From positions 3,348,001-3,412,000 of the forward strand of contig JAJHTX010000003.1 in the NCBI GenBank assembly GCA_032164295.1: a stretch of 64,000 nt of DNA. Direction: 5' to 3'. Below the pieces are notes generated by a model. The model had not been told where the DNA came from and ran no database searches. It saw nothing but the letters and a program-made list of their open reading frames with translations. Positions within the stretch are counted from its first letter, which is position 1. The number at the start of each line of letters is the position of its first letter. The DNA is from Inonotus obliquus (Eukaryota > Basidiomycota > Agaricomycetes > Hymenochaetales > Hymenochaetaceae). Both the position numbers and the translations under genes were made by a program. This document shows, in pieces, positions 22,901-32,270 of this stretch.

Positions 22901-24382
22901 CCGGACCTGAAAACCTTAACGGATACTGACCCTGAGCTTCTCCAAAGAACCAGCATGCATTCTCCAACCATCAGGAATAAATACCAGAGAGGGAGACGTC
23001 CGATCTATGTCATGAGAGCACGTCGAATTGTCAAATTGTCTCGGTACCGGGTTTCTCGGCACTCGGTACTCTCGGTATTCTCGGTACCGGGTTTCTTGGC
23101 GCTCGGTACCGGTACTCTCGGTGTTCGGTATCTTGAGAAATGGGACCAACGGTTTCTCTGGGTGTGCTGGTGGATACTGGAAGGTGTAGATGGGACTGTA
23201 CCGTAGCATGGGGTAAGCGTAGAATGGGATACCGGGCTTGATACCGAGCTCAGCTGCACGTAGTTCTCTTCACCGCCAAGCACGTTGGAGAACGGAGCTA
23301 GCCGAATTCGACTTCGTATTAGTGCACAAACCAGGAACGTCAATGGGAAAGGCTGATTTATTATCACGGCGAGCAGGGTTTGATGAAGGCAAGGAGGATA
23401 ACAAGGACATTGTCTTTATCAAAGAAGAATGGCTAGTTCGGGCCCTTACCACTGGTGATCTGACGACTCTGAGGGAAAAGATTAAGGAAGCACAGGAGGG
23501 TCTGCCGAGGGAGGAAGTGCCAAGAGGAGCAACGACGGAAGGCAGGATGCTGCAGAAGGATGGAAGGATCTTTGTGCCGGATGAGATGCAAGACAAGGTC
23601 TTCCAAGTTTGTCATGACTCACCATGGGCAGGACATCCGGGTTCATCAAAGACGGTCGAACTGGTCAGACATGATTTCTGGTGGCCAACGATGTTTACAG
23701 ACGTTAGAAGCTACGTACGAGGATGCGACAAGTGCCAACAGACGAAAGCAGTCAGAACGGCGAAATGACGTGTCTTACACCCAAATGAGATACCCGAGGC
23801 ACCTTGGCAAGTGGTTACAGTAGACCTGATCGGGGAACTTCTGGAGTCGAGCGGACACAATGCAATCTGCGTCATAGTGGATAGGTTCAGTAAACAGATA
23901 CATGCAATTCCGACAACGACAAAGTTGACCTCAGAAGGGATGGCAAAAATCTATCGGGATCACGTCTTCAGGCTTCATGGACTACCGTGGAAGATCATCC
24001 ATGATCGGGGAACTCAGTTTGAGGCAAAAATGATGAAGGAATTGTACAAGTTACTACACATCCAAGGAAATCTGTCAACAGCATATCACCCCCAGACGGA
24101 TGGACAGACAGAGCGAGTAAACCAGAAACTTGAACAATATCTTCGCCTGTACGTCAACCACAGGCAATCGGATTAGGTCGACTGGCTTCCTCTCGCGGAG
24201 TTTGCATACAACAACAGAGAGCACTCCGCGACAAAACTTTCCCCATTCTTCGTTAACACGGGCATGCATCCGATGGGCTTCACAGATGTTGTGACATCAT
24301 CTTCCAACTACTCTGCAGAAGACTTCGCTAAACATATCAAGGAAGTACATGAGATAGCTCAGAAGAATCTCAAACAGGCGGC
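19975..24382 (+). pseudogene. pol: pol of chromovirus A, main part (broken)
   Basis: Opens in the -1 frame relative to gag. Domains: an aspartic protease remnant (NSGCTGSCID where B has DSGCTGSCID); reverse transcriptase with ITKLDVRWGY-like and IIYLDDILIFS motifs near 21005-21240; RNase H (AIPSYDQPYRVEANSSNYAT); integrase zinc region (CHDSPWAGHPGSSKTVELV, GCDKCQQTKA) and core (VTVDLIGELLESSGHNAICV). In-frame stops: 20260, 21343, 21484, 21820, 23766 and 24174. Interrupted at 21916-23271 and, at 24388, by element B; the C-terminus resumes at 31107. Confidence 0.9.
21916..23271. mobile_element. 1.36-kb GGTACC-rich insertion in pol A
   Basis: Interrupts the RNase H-integrase junction between LNYR and QARWRTELAEF. 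It is flanked by ACCGC on both sides (21911-21915 and 23272-23276). The body carries four near-copies of GGGAAAAA-x-x-TCGGTACAGG (about 22112, 22169, 22224, 22357) and a cluster of CGGTAC/GGTACC units at 23040-23135. A minus-strand TATAAATA lies near 22655-22670. No long frame. Termini do not show clear LTR or TIR ends, so it may be a solo LTR plus extra sequence. Confidence 0.6.
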
Positions 24383-24387
24383 GGAAG

Positions 24388-24769
24388 TGTTATGCGAAAC
24401 GACGGGTTCGGGGGTACTCGAACGGAGTCGGGGTCTCTCACACCAGAGCTTAGGGTACGCTGCCTCAAACGTCGAAGACTTGTACAGCGACGGAGACGAT
24501 CACGCAGGCTAAGGGATGGTGGTGGTAAGAAGAATAGTGAGACGGGGTACAAATGAGTCAGACTATCTACTTATATACACACCAGACGTGGGAAGGTATT
24601 ACTCTAAGAAGAATATTAGTAAGGGTGGGAATAGAATATTACGGAACGTTCCGGTAAAGAGCGACTAAGCAAGATGAATAATAAGAATGAGTAAGCATGA
24701 ACGGAAAAAGGAATATGACCAATGAAGAATTAAGTAAGCAAAAGTAAAGGGAAAGTTCAAGTCCTAACA
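24388..24769 (-). repeat. 3' LTR of element B, one repeat unit lost
   Basis: 382 bp against 441 bp for its partner at 30666-31106. The missing block is one copy of the unit ending TAAGGGATGGTGGTGG plus its spacer, as expected from recombination between the two direct repeats after insertion. Confidence 0.9.
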
Positions 24770-24785
24770 TTACCCCCCCTTTAAG
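24770..24785 (-). other. Polypurine tract of element B
   Basis: On the minus strand a run of AAAGGGGGGG directly precedes the 3' LTR, the position expected for the plus-strand primer. The matching tract in A is AAGGGGGAG at 33248-33256. Confidence 0.7.
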
Positions 24786-24812
24786 GCTTGATCGTCCCGA
24801 TCAAGGTTGATT

Positions 24813-25303
24813 CTACGGCTTTCGTGGTGCTTTGGGATGTTTCTCGTAAAACTCCTCGATTACCTCCTCTGCGTTCGTCAGGTCTTCCTCAGGCTGCCAC
24901 GTCGGGTCCTTGTATCCTTCCCATTTAACCAAGAATTGGAGCTTTCGCCGATGGATGCGCGAGTCCAGTATCTCTTCGACTTCATACTCTTCTTCATCAT
25001 CGACAATCAGTGGAGGTTTAGGCGGTGGGTGTCTCTGAGACTCGAAAACTGGTTCGACTGCTGGTTTAAGTAACATCTCGTTGAATACCGGATGTATCTT
25101 CTTCCATGAACGGGGAAGTTTGAGGCGGTAGGCACTCGCTCCCACCTTTTCAATAACCTCGTATGGTCCAAACCACTTGTCCTCAAGTTTACTTGTCGGT
25201 CTGGCTGTCTTGATGTTGCGCCCGTCTAAGAAAACCTTATCGCCCCGCTTGTATTCCACTGATGCTCCTGCATGTCTGTCATGAAACCTCTTCATGTCTT
25301 CCG
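24813..25303 (-). CDS. pol: pol of B, C-terminal part with chromodomain
   Basis: Continuation of the 25862-28897 frame after the solo LTR. Starts EDMKRFHDRHAGASVEY; SH3-like integrase tail (DKWFGPYEVIEKVGASAYRL, HPVFNEMLL); then a chromodomain with YEVEEILDSRIHRRKLQFLV and KWEGYKDPTWQPEEDL, ending KHPKAPRKP at the stop 24813-24815. Chromodomains guide integration to marked chromatin in this group. Confidence 0.9.
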
Positions 25304-25308
25304 CCGCT

Positions 25309-25866
25309 TGTTAGGACGGACGAGGTGGCAGTGCACGTTCGAGGCCTGTTCTCACGAAGGTTGTATGGTGGCAACCTCTACTGCGTCTTGGGGAGAGTAC
25401 ACAGTCGTCGGCGACGTACGTCTAAGGGGATAAGCCTTGAGTAATGCACGCGTCTAGGAACAGTATACGACTAAGACGTCGTGGTGGTAAGTAGATTGAA
25501 TAAACTAAGTAAGTACAAGAGAGGAATACCTAAGACGTCGTGGTGGTAAGTAGAAGAGTCGAGTGGGGAAGACGAGACAAGATCTATCTACTTATATACA
25601 CATGAGACGTGGGAAGGTATTACTTTAAGAAGGTGCTGCGCAGCAGCATAACAATATAAACCAACAAATAACGGGGCCCGACGAGTAAGCAAGAATGAGT
25701 AAGGGTGAGTAAGCGTCATCAGGTTGGGGCGGAATTAGTAATGCAGTATTAGTAATATATCGGGATGGGGCGGAGGGAGTCATAAGGTATTAGTAATGAA
25801 AGGAACTTAGTAATATAATGGGATATGAAAAATAAGAAAGGATAAAAAAGGAAAAGTGTTCTTACA
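25309..25866 (-). mobile_element. Solo LTR of a diverged related family
   Basis: 558 bp. On the minus strand it begins TGTAAGAACACTTTTCC and ends GTCCTAACA. Flanked by CCGCT (25304-25308 and 25867-25871). It shares blocks with the B LTR (GACGTGGGAAGGTATTACT) and has its own duplicated unit CTAAGACGTCGTGGTGGTAA at about 25476 and 25528, parallel to the duplicated unit of the A/B LTRs. Confidence 0.85.
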
Positions 25867-28800
25867 CCGCTTGTTTGAGATTCTTTTGAGCTATCTCGTG
25901 TACTTCTTTGATGTGTTTAGCGAAATCTTCTGCGGAGAAGTTGGAAGATGATGTCACAACGTCTGTGAAGCCGGTTGGATGCATGCCTGTGTTGACAAAG
26001 AACGGGGAGAGTTTGGTCGCTGAGTGTTCCCTATTGTTGTACGCGAATTCTGCAAGAGGAAGCCAGTCTACCCAATCCGATTGCCTGTGGTTGACGTATA
26101 GGCGGAGGTATTGTTCCAGTTCTTGATTGACTCGCTCCGTCTGTCCATCCGTTTGAGGGTGATACGCAGTCGAGGGATTTCCCTGAATGTGTAGTAACTT
26201 GTACAGTTCCTTCATCATTTTTGCCTCGAATTGCGTTCCTTGATCATGGATGATCTTTCGCGGTAACCCGTGAAGTCTGAAGACATGATCGCGATAGATC
26301 CTTGCCATCCCTTCTGAAGTTAACTTCGTAGTTGTCGGGATTGCATGCATCTGTTTACTGAACCGATCAACTATAACGCAGATTGCATTATGTCCGCTCG
26401 ACTCGGGTAGTTCACCTATCAGGTCCACCGTAACCACTTGCCAAGGCGCCTCAGGTATCTCGTTCGGATGTAGGACCCGTCGTTTCGCGGTTCTGACTGC
26501 CTTTGTCCGTTGGCACTTGTCACATCCTCGCACGTAATTCCTGACGTCTGCAAACATTGTTGGCCACCAGAAATCACGCCTGACCAGTTCCACCGTTTTT
26601 GACGAACCCGGATGCCCTGCCCACGGCGAGTCATGACAGACCTGAAAGACTTTGTCTCGCATCTCATCTGGCACAAAGATCCTTCCATCCTTCTGTAGAA
26701 GACCACCTTCCTCCGTTGCCCCCTTCGGTATCTTCTCCTTCTCCAAGCTTTCTTGCGCTTCCCTGATCTTATCTCGTAGTGCCGTCAGATCTCCAGTAAG
26801 GGCTCGAACTAGCCATTCATCCTTGATAAAGACGATGTCCTTGTTGTCTTCTTTGCCCTCATTGAACCCTGCCCGCCGTGATAGCAAATCAGCCTTTCCC
26901 ATTGACGTCCCAGGCTTGTGTACCAGTACAAAGTCGAATTCCGCCAGTTCAGTTCTCCAGCGTGCTTGACGGTAGTTGAGCTTGTGCGCTTCCTTAAAAT
27001 ACATGAGGTTCAGGTGGTCTGACCAGACCTTGAAGCGGTGTTTAGCGCCCAAGAGATATTGTCGCCAGTCACGAAGTGCTTCGACAATTGCCAGCATCTC
27101 TTTGTCGTATATCTCGTAGTTCCTTTCAGCGTCGTTAAGTGCAGACGATCGATATGCTACTGGTTTCCATTTTCCATCCTCCTGTTGCTGTAGTAGGACT
27201 GCGCCTGTCGCATAGTTTGACGAATCGGCTTCTACTCGATATGGCTGATCATGGTTCGGTATCGCTAATACGGGCGGGCTACATAAGCGCTCCTTTAATC
27301 CTTCAAACGCCTCTTGTTGTTCCTTTCCCCATCTCCATTCAGCTTTACCGGTCAGAGACGTCAGAGGTTTAACGATTTGACTATAGTCCTTGACAAAACG
27401 TCGTAACCAGTTCCCAAAACCCAGCACCTTCTGCAATTCTGTCACATTTCTCGGCACTGGCCAGTCTCGAACTGCCTCACTCTTCTTCAGGTCCACCTTA
27501 AGCTCTCCTTGACCTATGACATGTCCTAGGTATTTGACTTGGTCCACCTCGAATTCACACTTCTGCGGCTTCAGGAACAGGCGGTTATCGCGAAGTCTCT
27601 GGAATACCTCTCGTACTAGCTGGCGATGTTCGTCGATATGGGAGGAGAAGATGAGTATGTCGTCGAGGTAAACGATGATCTTGCCCTCATGTATCAAATC
27701 TCTGAAGATGTCGTTCATGAATCCTTGGAAGGTAGCTGGGGCGTTAGTTAAACCGAAGAACATGACCGTTGGTTCGAACAACCCCAGGTTTGTCCTGAAA
27801 GCCGCTTTCCATTCATCCCCTTCTCTAATACGTATGTTGTAGTATCCCCAACGTACGTCTAGCTTGGTGAAGATCTTCGCATCCTTGACCTTGTCTACCA
27901 GTTCCTGAATGAGCGGGAGAGGGTATTTGTTCTTAACTGTTCCCTCGTTGAGCTTCCGGTAGTCTTGGATTGCTCGAAGTGAGCTGTCTTCCTTCTTGAT
28001 GAAAAAGAAAGGCGACGCCATGGGTGACTTTGACTCTCGGATTCGTCCTGATGCCAAGTTCTCCTCGATAAAGCCTTTCAATACTTCCTGCTCCTTCGGG
28101 TTGAGGGGATAGACCTTGCAGTCGTTAGGTTTGAAGTCCGGTTTCAGATCGATTGCATGATCCCAGACGCGATGTTCAGGAAGGTTCTCGAAGCTTTCTT
28201 CACTAAACACGTCTTCAAAATCATTGAGGTATATCGGCCAGTCTCGATTCGACTTGATAGCACGATTATGCACTATTGTCGTTGCTTCAGGATTTGGATC
28301 TTGTCGGCAATCTGTAGGACATCGCGTGAACTCGATCTTCCCTGTAGTCCAGTCTATCTCCGGGTTATGCTTCGTGAGCCAGTCATGTCCCAGGAAGACA
28401 TCGCAGTGAGCCAGACGGGTGACAGCTAAACGGATGGTTTCAATGTGTTGTCCAAAAACCATCTCCAACTCGACATAATGCGTCATCATTCCTCCTTCAT
28501 TGAGAGTTCCGTCAGCATTAAACACCATCATAGGTCGTATGTAGCGAGTTCGGGGTATATCGTGCTCGAGTACGAAGTCCACATCAATACACGATCCGGT
28601 ACATCCAGAGTCAACCAGGGCTCGGGCCTTTTCCAAGAAGTCTCCTGTATATCTCGGTAGGTCGACAGTACAGAGGATCACTTGTATCTCCAACTGGCGC
28701 CCATTGGATCCTCGTATAAACCGTGGGTGCGCTCGGAAGTAAGCTTCTTCAAAGGCCTCAACATCATCCTCTGTAAGCCCCTCCTCTTCTCCTGTTGGTA

Positions 28801-28897
28801 TCACGTCGGTCAAGATTTCGTAGTAAGGTGCAGCGTCATCGTGTTTCAAATCTCTAAGGTAGTATACAGACGATGAGTCATGGAATACGTGCGACAA
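25862..28897 (-). CDS. pol: pol polyprotein of element B (interrupted)
   Basis: About 1010 codons. Approximate order: protease (VDSGCTGSCID, residue ~93), reverse transcriptase with FTKLDVRWGYYNIRI and IVYLDDILIFSS (~300-470), RNase H (AIPNHDQPYRVEADSSNYAT), integrase H-x-H-C-C region (VCHDSPWAGHPGSS, GCDKCQRTKA) and DDE core (VTVDLIGELPESS, IHDQGTQFEAKMMKELY, YHPQTDGQTERVNQELEQY). The frame ends only because the solo LTR supplies a stop after LKQA; the rest follows at 25303-24813. It opens in the -1 frame relative to gag with about 40 nt of overlap and no ATG near its start, so a fusion product by frameshifting is likely, though I see no canonical slippery heptamer. Confidence 0.92.
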   Translation of the reverse strand: MSHVFHDSSSVYYLRDLKHDDAAPYYEILTDVIPTGEEEGLTEDDVEAFEEAYFRAHPRFIRGSNGRQLEIQVILCTVDLPRYTGDFLEKARALVDSGCTGSCIDVDFVLEHDIPRTRYIRPMMVFNADGTLNEGGMMTHYVELEMVFGQHIETIRLAVTRLAHCDVFLGHDWLTKHNPEIDWTTGKIEFTRCPTDCRQDPNPEATTIVHNRAIKSNRDWPIYLNDFEDVFSEESFENLPEHRVWDHAIDLKPDFKPNDCKVYPLNPKEQEVLKGFIEENLASGRIRESKSPMASPFFFIKKEDSSLRAIQDYRKLNEGTVKNKYPLPLIQELVDKVKDAKIFTKLDVRWGYYNIRIREGDEWKAAFRTNLGLFEPTVMFFGLTNAPATFQGFMNDIFRDLIHEGKIIVYLDDILIFSSHIDEHRQLVREVFQRLRDNRLFLKPQKCEFEVDQVKYLGHVIGQGELKVDLKKSEAVRDWPVPRNVTELQKVLGFGNWLRRFVKDYSQIVKPLTSLTGKAEWRWGKEQQEAFEGLKERLCSPPVLAIPNHDQPYRVEADSSNYATGAVLLQQQEDGKWKPVAYRSSALNDAERNYEIYDKEMLAIVEALRDWRQYLLGAKHRFKVWSDHLNLMYFKEAHKLNYRQARWRTELAEFDFVLVHKPGTSMGKADLLSRRAGFNEGKEDNKDIVFIKDEWLVRALTGDLTALRDKIREAQESLEKEKIPKGATEEGGLLQKDGRIFVPDEMRDKVFQVCHDSPWAGHPGSSKTVELVRRDFWWPTMFADVRNYVRGCDKCQRTKAVRTAKRRVLHPNEIPEAPWQVVTVDLIGELPESSGHNAICVIVDRFSKQMHAIPTTTKLTSEGMARIYRDHVFRLHGLPRKIIHDQGTQFEAKMMKELYKLLHIQGNPSTAYHPQTDGQTERVNQELEQYLRLYVNHRQSDWVDWLPLAEFAYNNREHSATKLSPFFVNTGMHPTGFTDVVTSSSNFSAEDFAKHIKEVHEIAQKNLKQAV

Positions 28898-28935
28898 AAC
28901 GAAATCTTGTGAAAGTCGACCAGTTGTCCCGACGA

Positions 28936-30090
28936 CTACTCCTGGTCCTTGACAAAATCCTCCTCTCCCCTTTCTTCATCCATCAACCCCTCTACTTGTG
29001 TAGCTCGCAGCTCCTCGGGTCCTCCGTCGACCGCTTGGAAGTCACGTTCCTTCAGCTCTCCTAGTGCGTCTGCAAAGGCCCTGCGGGTCTCCGGGTCCCA
29101 TGCCCTAATCACCTCTCGTACTATCTGCCCCTTACTAGGACAACTAGCCATGAGATGCGACGGCGATCCACAGGTCCAGCATTTGTAACTTCTTCTGGCC
29201 CTGTCGATGTCCATTGGGATTCCGGCTCCTGGATGGACTCCTGCCCCTACTCCTTGATGATCGCGCTGAGGGGGAGGTACCTGTGGCCGATGCTGCTGAG
29301 GTTGCGGAGCTTGCTGGACTTGAGGCGGGTTCTTGGTCTGTGTCTGGGTTGGCCAGTTTGTGCGTGGAGGGCCTGACCTTGTCGCCGTTACTTGACGAAG
29401 CTGTTGTTCGATTCTGTCCACGTCAATAGCCTTCGCCTTCCAGCCATCATAGGTGGTAGGGACGGTGGCTGAGCGCATGACTCCCTTGACGACCTCGAGG
29501 TTCAACGCCCACTTCAATTGGTCGATGAGGATGTCGTTGTGTAGTGCATCTGTAAGACCAGCTGCCTGACGTCTGATGTCGAACTCGACGAAGAACTCGT
29601 CTGCGGTCTTCTTCCCTTGAGTTAGGCGTCGAAGTTCCGCCATCGCCTTCTCTTTCTTGTTTGGATCGTCAAACGACTTGTCTAGAGCCGTTTGAAAGGC
29701 TGCCCAGGTGTCCGGGATACCTGCCGCTTGGTTCGCATCTACGTAGTTCTGCGCCCACGTTCCAGCAGCTCCACCTTTCATGTAAGACAAGACAAAGAGT
29801 ATCTTGCTCTTGCCTGTTGGGAACGACCTGGGGTCCGACTCAAAGCACAGGGTATATTCGCGCTTGAAGTCCTTGTAGTCGCTGCCATTGAACTCGCTTG
29901 GTTCCTTCGCACGAGTCTTGGGGGATGGGGCGGGCGGTGCTGGCGGTTGTTGTACTTGTCCTAGAGCAGCCGCAAACATCTGCGCGAACTGCTGCATCTG
30001 AGTCTGATTGAACCCTTGCGCCATCAGTGGACTTGGTGCTCGGGGAGGAACTGGAGGTGGTATTGGTTGTTGTCCTTGTCCTCCAGACAT
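28936..30090 (-). CDS. gag: gag of element B
   Basis: Capsid/nucleocapsid precursor. The first in-frame ATG is at 30088-30090 (MSGGQGQQPIPPPVPPRAP); the frame is open a further 53 codons upstream to 30249 but has ACG where A has ATG. Seen: a Pro-rich N-terminus, KTRAKEPSEFNGSDYKDFKR, TQGKKTADEFFVEFDIRRQA of the capsid region, a Gln/Pro linker, and a CCHC knuckle (CWTCGSPSHLMASC). Ends at TAG 28936-28938. Confidence 0.88.
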   Translation of the reverse strand: MSGGQGQQPIPPPVPPRAPSPLMAQGFNQTQMQQFAQMFAAALGQVQQPPAPPAPSPKTRAKEPSEFNGSDYKDFKREYTLCFESDPRSFPTGKSKILFVLSYMKGGAAGTWAQNYVDANQAAGIPDTWAAFQTALDKSFDDPNKKEKAMAELRRLTQGKKTADEFFVEFDIRRQAAGLTDALHNDILIDQLKWALNLEVVKGVMRSATVPTTYDGWKAKAIDVDRIEQQLRQVTATRSGPPRTNWPTQTQTKNPPQVQQAPQPQQHRPQVPPPQRDHQGVGAGVHPGAGIPMDIDRARRSYKCWTCGSPSHLMASCPSKGQIVREVIRAWDPETRRAFADALGELKERDFQAVDGGPEELRATQVEGLMDEERGEEDFVKDQE

Positions 30091-30653
30091 TCGTAGTACA
30101 GGAGTCTCTAGAGATGATACGTCTGAGTCGCTCCTTGACGTTGGAGTAGGGGACGGAGGCGACGTAGGCTGAGTCTGAACAAATAACTCGTCTACGTCTC
30201 TCTCCACGGCGTCTAGTATTAAAGCACGTCGGCGATGAGTTCTCGACAACGTTTAACGACGAGGAGGGGGTACAGGTAAGGGATCTAGGTGCTGACGCAG
30301 GTTGTTCGGCAATCCGTCCGTAAGCCTTATGACAACGCGGAAGATCCAGGCAGGGAAAACAATAGAGAACCCCGGGGCACTATGAACGTGTGGGAACTCC
30401 TTGGTGTAGATGACGTTCCCTCGGCACCAGATGGTAACGATAAGCGCCACGGTGACTTTGGGTAAAGGGTTGTGACTGATCGGGAATACACGGAAACTTT
30501 AACAGTCTCCGGGCCGGTTGTTGTTGTCTCGGTAAAAACCGGGTTGGTGAAAACTCGTGTTCGTTGGGAGTTACTCAACGTCAACGGGAGACCACAGGAG
30601 GGAACAGCAAGGACTGGGAAACTCAGAGGTCGCTGAACGGTCCTGGTACGTAG

Positions 30654-30664
30654 GTCTCACTATT
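30654..30664 (-). other. Primer-binding site of element B
   Basis: On the minus strand AATAGTGAGAC, one base after the 5' LTR. It is complementary to the predicted RNA 5' end at 30870-30880, which sits 34 nt after TATATAA (30908-30914). Same spacing as in A. Confidence 0.65.
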
Positions 30665-30665
30665 A

Positions 30666-31106
30666 TGTTATGCGAAACGACGGGTTCGGGGGTACTCGAA
30701 CGGAGTCGGGGTCTCTCACACCAGAGCTTAGGGTACGCTGCCTCAAACGTCGAAGACTTGTACAGCGACGGAGACGATCACGCAGGCTAAGGGATGGTGG
30801 TGGTAAGAAGATATATTTAAGTTAGTACAAACAATGAGTAAATACCTAAGGGATGGTGGTGGTAAGAAGAATAGTGAGACGGGGTACAAATGAGTCAGAC
30901 CATCTACTTATATACACACCAGACGTGGGAAGGTATTACTCTAAGAAGAATATTAGTAAGGGTGGGAATAGAATATTACGGAACGTTCCGGTAAAGAGCG
31001 ACTAAGCAAGATGAATAATAAGAATGAGTAAGCATGAACGGAAAAAGGAATATGACCAATGAAGAATTAAGTAAGCAAAAGTAAAGGGAAAGTTCAAGTC
31101 CTAACA
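30666..31106 (-). repeat. 5' LTR of element B
   Basis: 441 bp with both copies of the internal repeat unit; partner of 24388-24769. Contains TATATAA (minus) at 30908-30914. Confidence 0.9.
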
Positions 31107-32023
31107 GGAAGACATGAAGAGGTTCCATGACAGACATGCGGGCGCATCCGTGGAGTATAGGCAGGGGGACAAGGTTTTCCTAGATGGACGCAACCTTAAG
31201 ACATCCAGACCGACAGCTAAACTCGAGGACAAGTGGTTTGGACCATACAAGGTGGTCGAAAAGGTTGGAGCTAGTGCTTATCATCTCAAACTCCCCCGTT
31301 TGTGGAAGAAAGTACACCCCGTGTTCAACGAAGCATTACTTAAACCCGCAATCGAACCGGTCTTTGAGTCTCAGAAACACCCGCCGTCGAAACCTCCTAT
31401 GATCATCAACAATAAAGAAGAGTATGAAGTCGAAGAGATACTGGACTCGCGTATCCATCGCCGAAAGCTTCAGTTCTTGGTCAAATGGGAAGGATACTGT
31501 TAATTCGGGGTTGGCGCTGATCTGGTAGGATCGGCGTCTAGATCTGGTTGTTGCCTCGAAAGAGGGGTTAATCCAAATCCACTATGCTACTATAGCTGTG
31601 GAATCAATAGCCACCTTAGGGGATGTGTTAGGCTCCGTCTAAAACAACTATCAACCAACTTCTGTAGCCTGCGGTCTAATACTATTATCGTAATGTTAGT
31701 TATACTGATAACTAAGTGATAACCTTAACTGTCTGTACTAACACTTGTTGGACACGATAAGAGAGGTATGAGAGATCAATGCTTACCACACTTTGATCAA
31801 TTAGCACCCAGGCTGACGATAGGGAGAGACAGTCTAGCTGCTATCCGTATTTTACCTAAGCTTCAACTCACACTGTTGATTAGCTTAAGGAGTGTCGCTC
31901 TCAAGTACTTATTGGGTTCTTAGTGCGGAGGTTGTTTATCGATCAACTGGAGACTTTCTGTGAGGTTTACTCTGAGTCTCTGGACTTGGATTAAACTGCT
32001 GGGTTGGCCCTACGATGGCCTCC

Positions 32024-32031
32024 TATTTATA
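32024..32031 (-). promoter_or_regulatory. TATA box of LTR-like element copy 1
   Basis: TATAAATA on the minus strand, about 240 nt downstream of the ORF stop. It is preceded by five TATGAC motifs (either strand) at 32109, 32142, 32166, 32182 and 32202, candidate protein-binding sites. Confidence 0.5.
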
Positions 32032-32270
32032 CTATTTTACATGCCTGCCTAGTATAGGAATTATCTACTGTTGGTCCGTTCGCTTCAATGTAACTACTTT
32101 CAGACCTAGTCATACTCGATGCTAGCTGCTGTGCATTGCCGTATGACTTGTTCATATCGGTTCCGGTCATACCTGTTTTCCTATGACTCTAAATACCTTA
32201 TGTCATATTCCTATTACCTTTCAGTCCTTGTCTTAGTAATCTATCCCCATCCACTTAGTCTGGTGCTGCC

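Larger units (their letters stand above)
24388..31106 (-). mobile_element. Chromovirus B, nearly intact, inserted in A
   Basis: 6.7 kb with LTRs 24388-24769 and 30666-31106. The 5-bp target duplication GGAAG lies at 24383-24387 and 31107-31111, inside pol of A. Minus orientation. gag and pol are open except for a solo LTR (25309-25866) inserted in pol. It is closely related to A and lacks A's nonsense mutations, so it is the younger copy. Confidence 0.93.
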
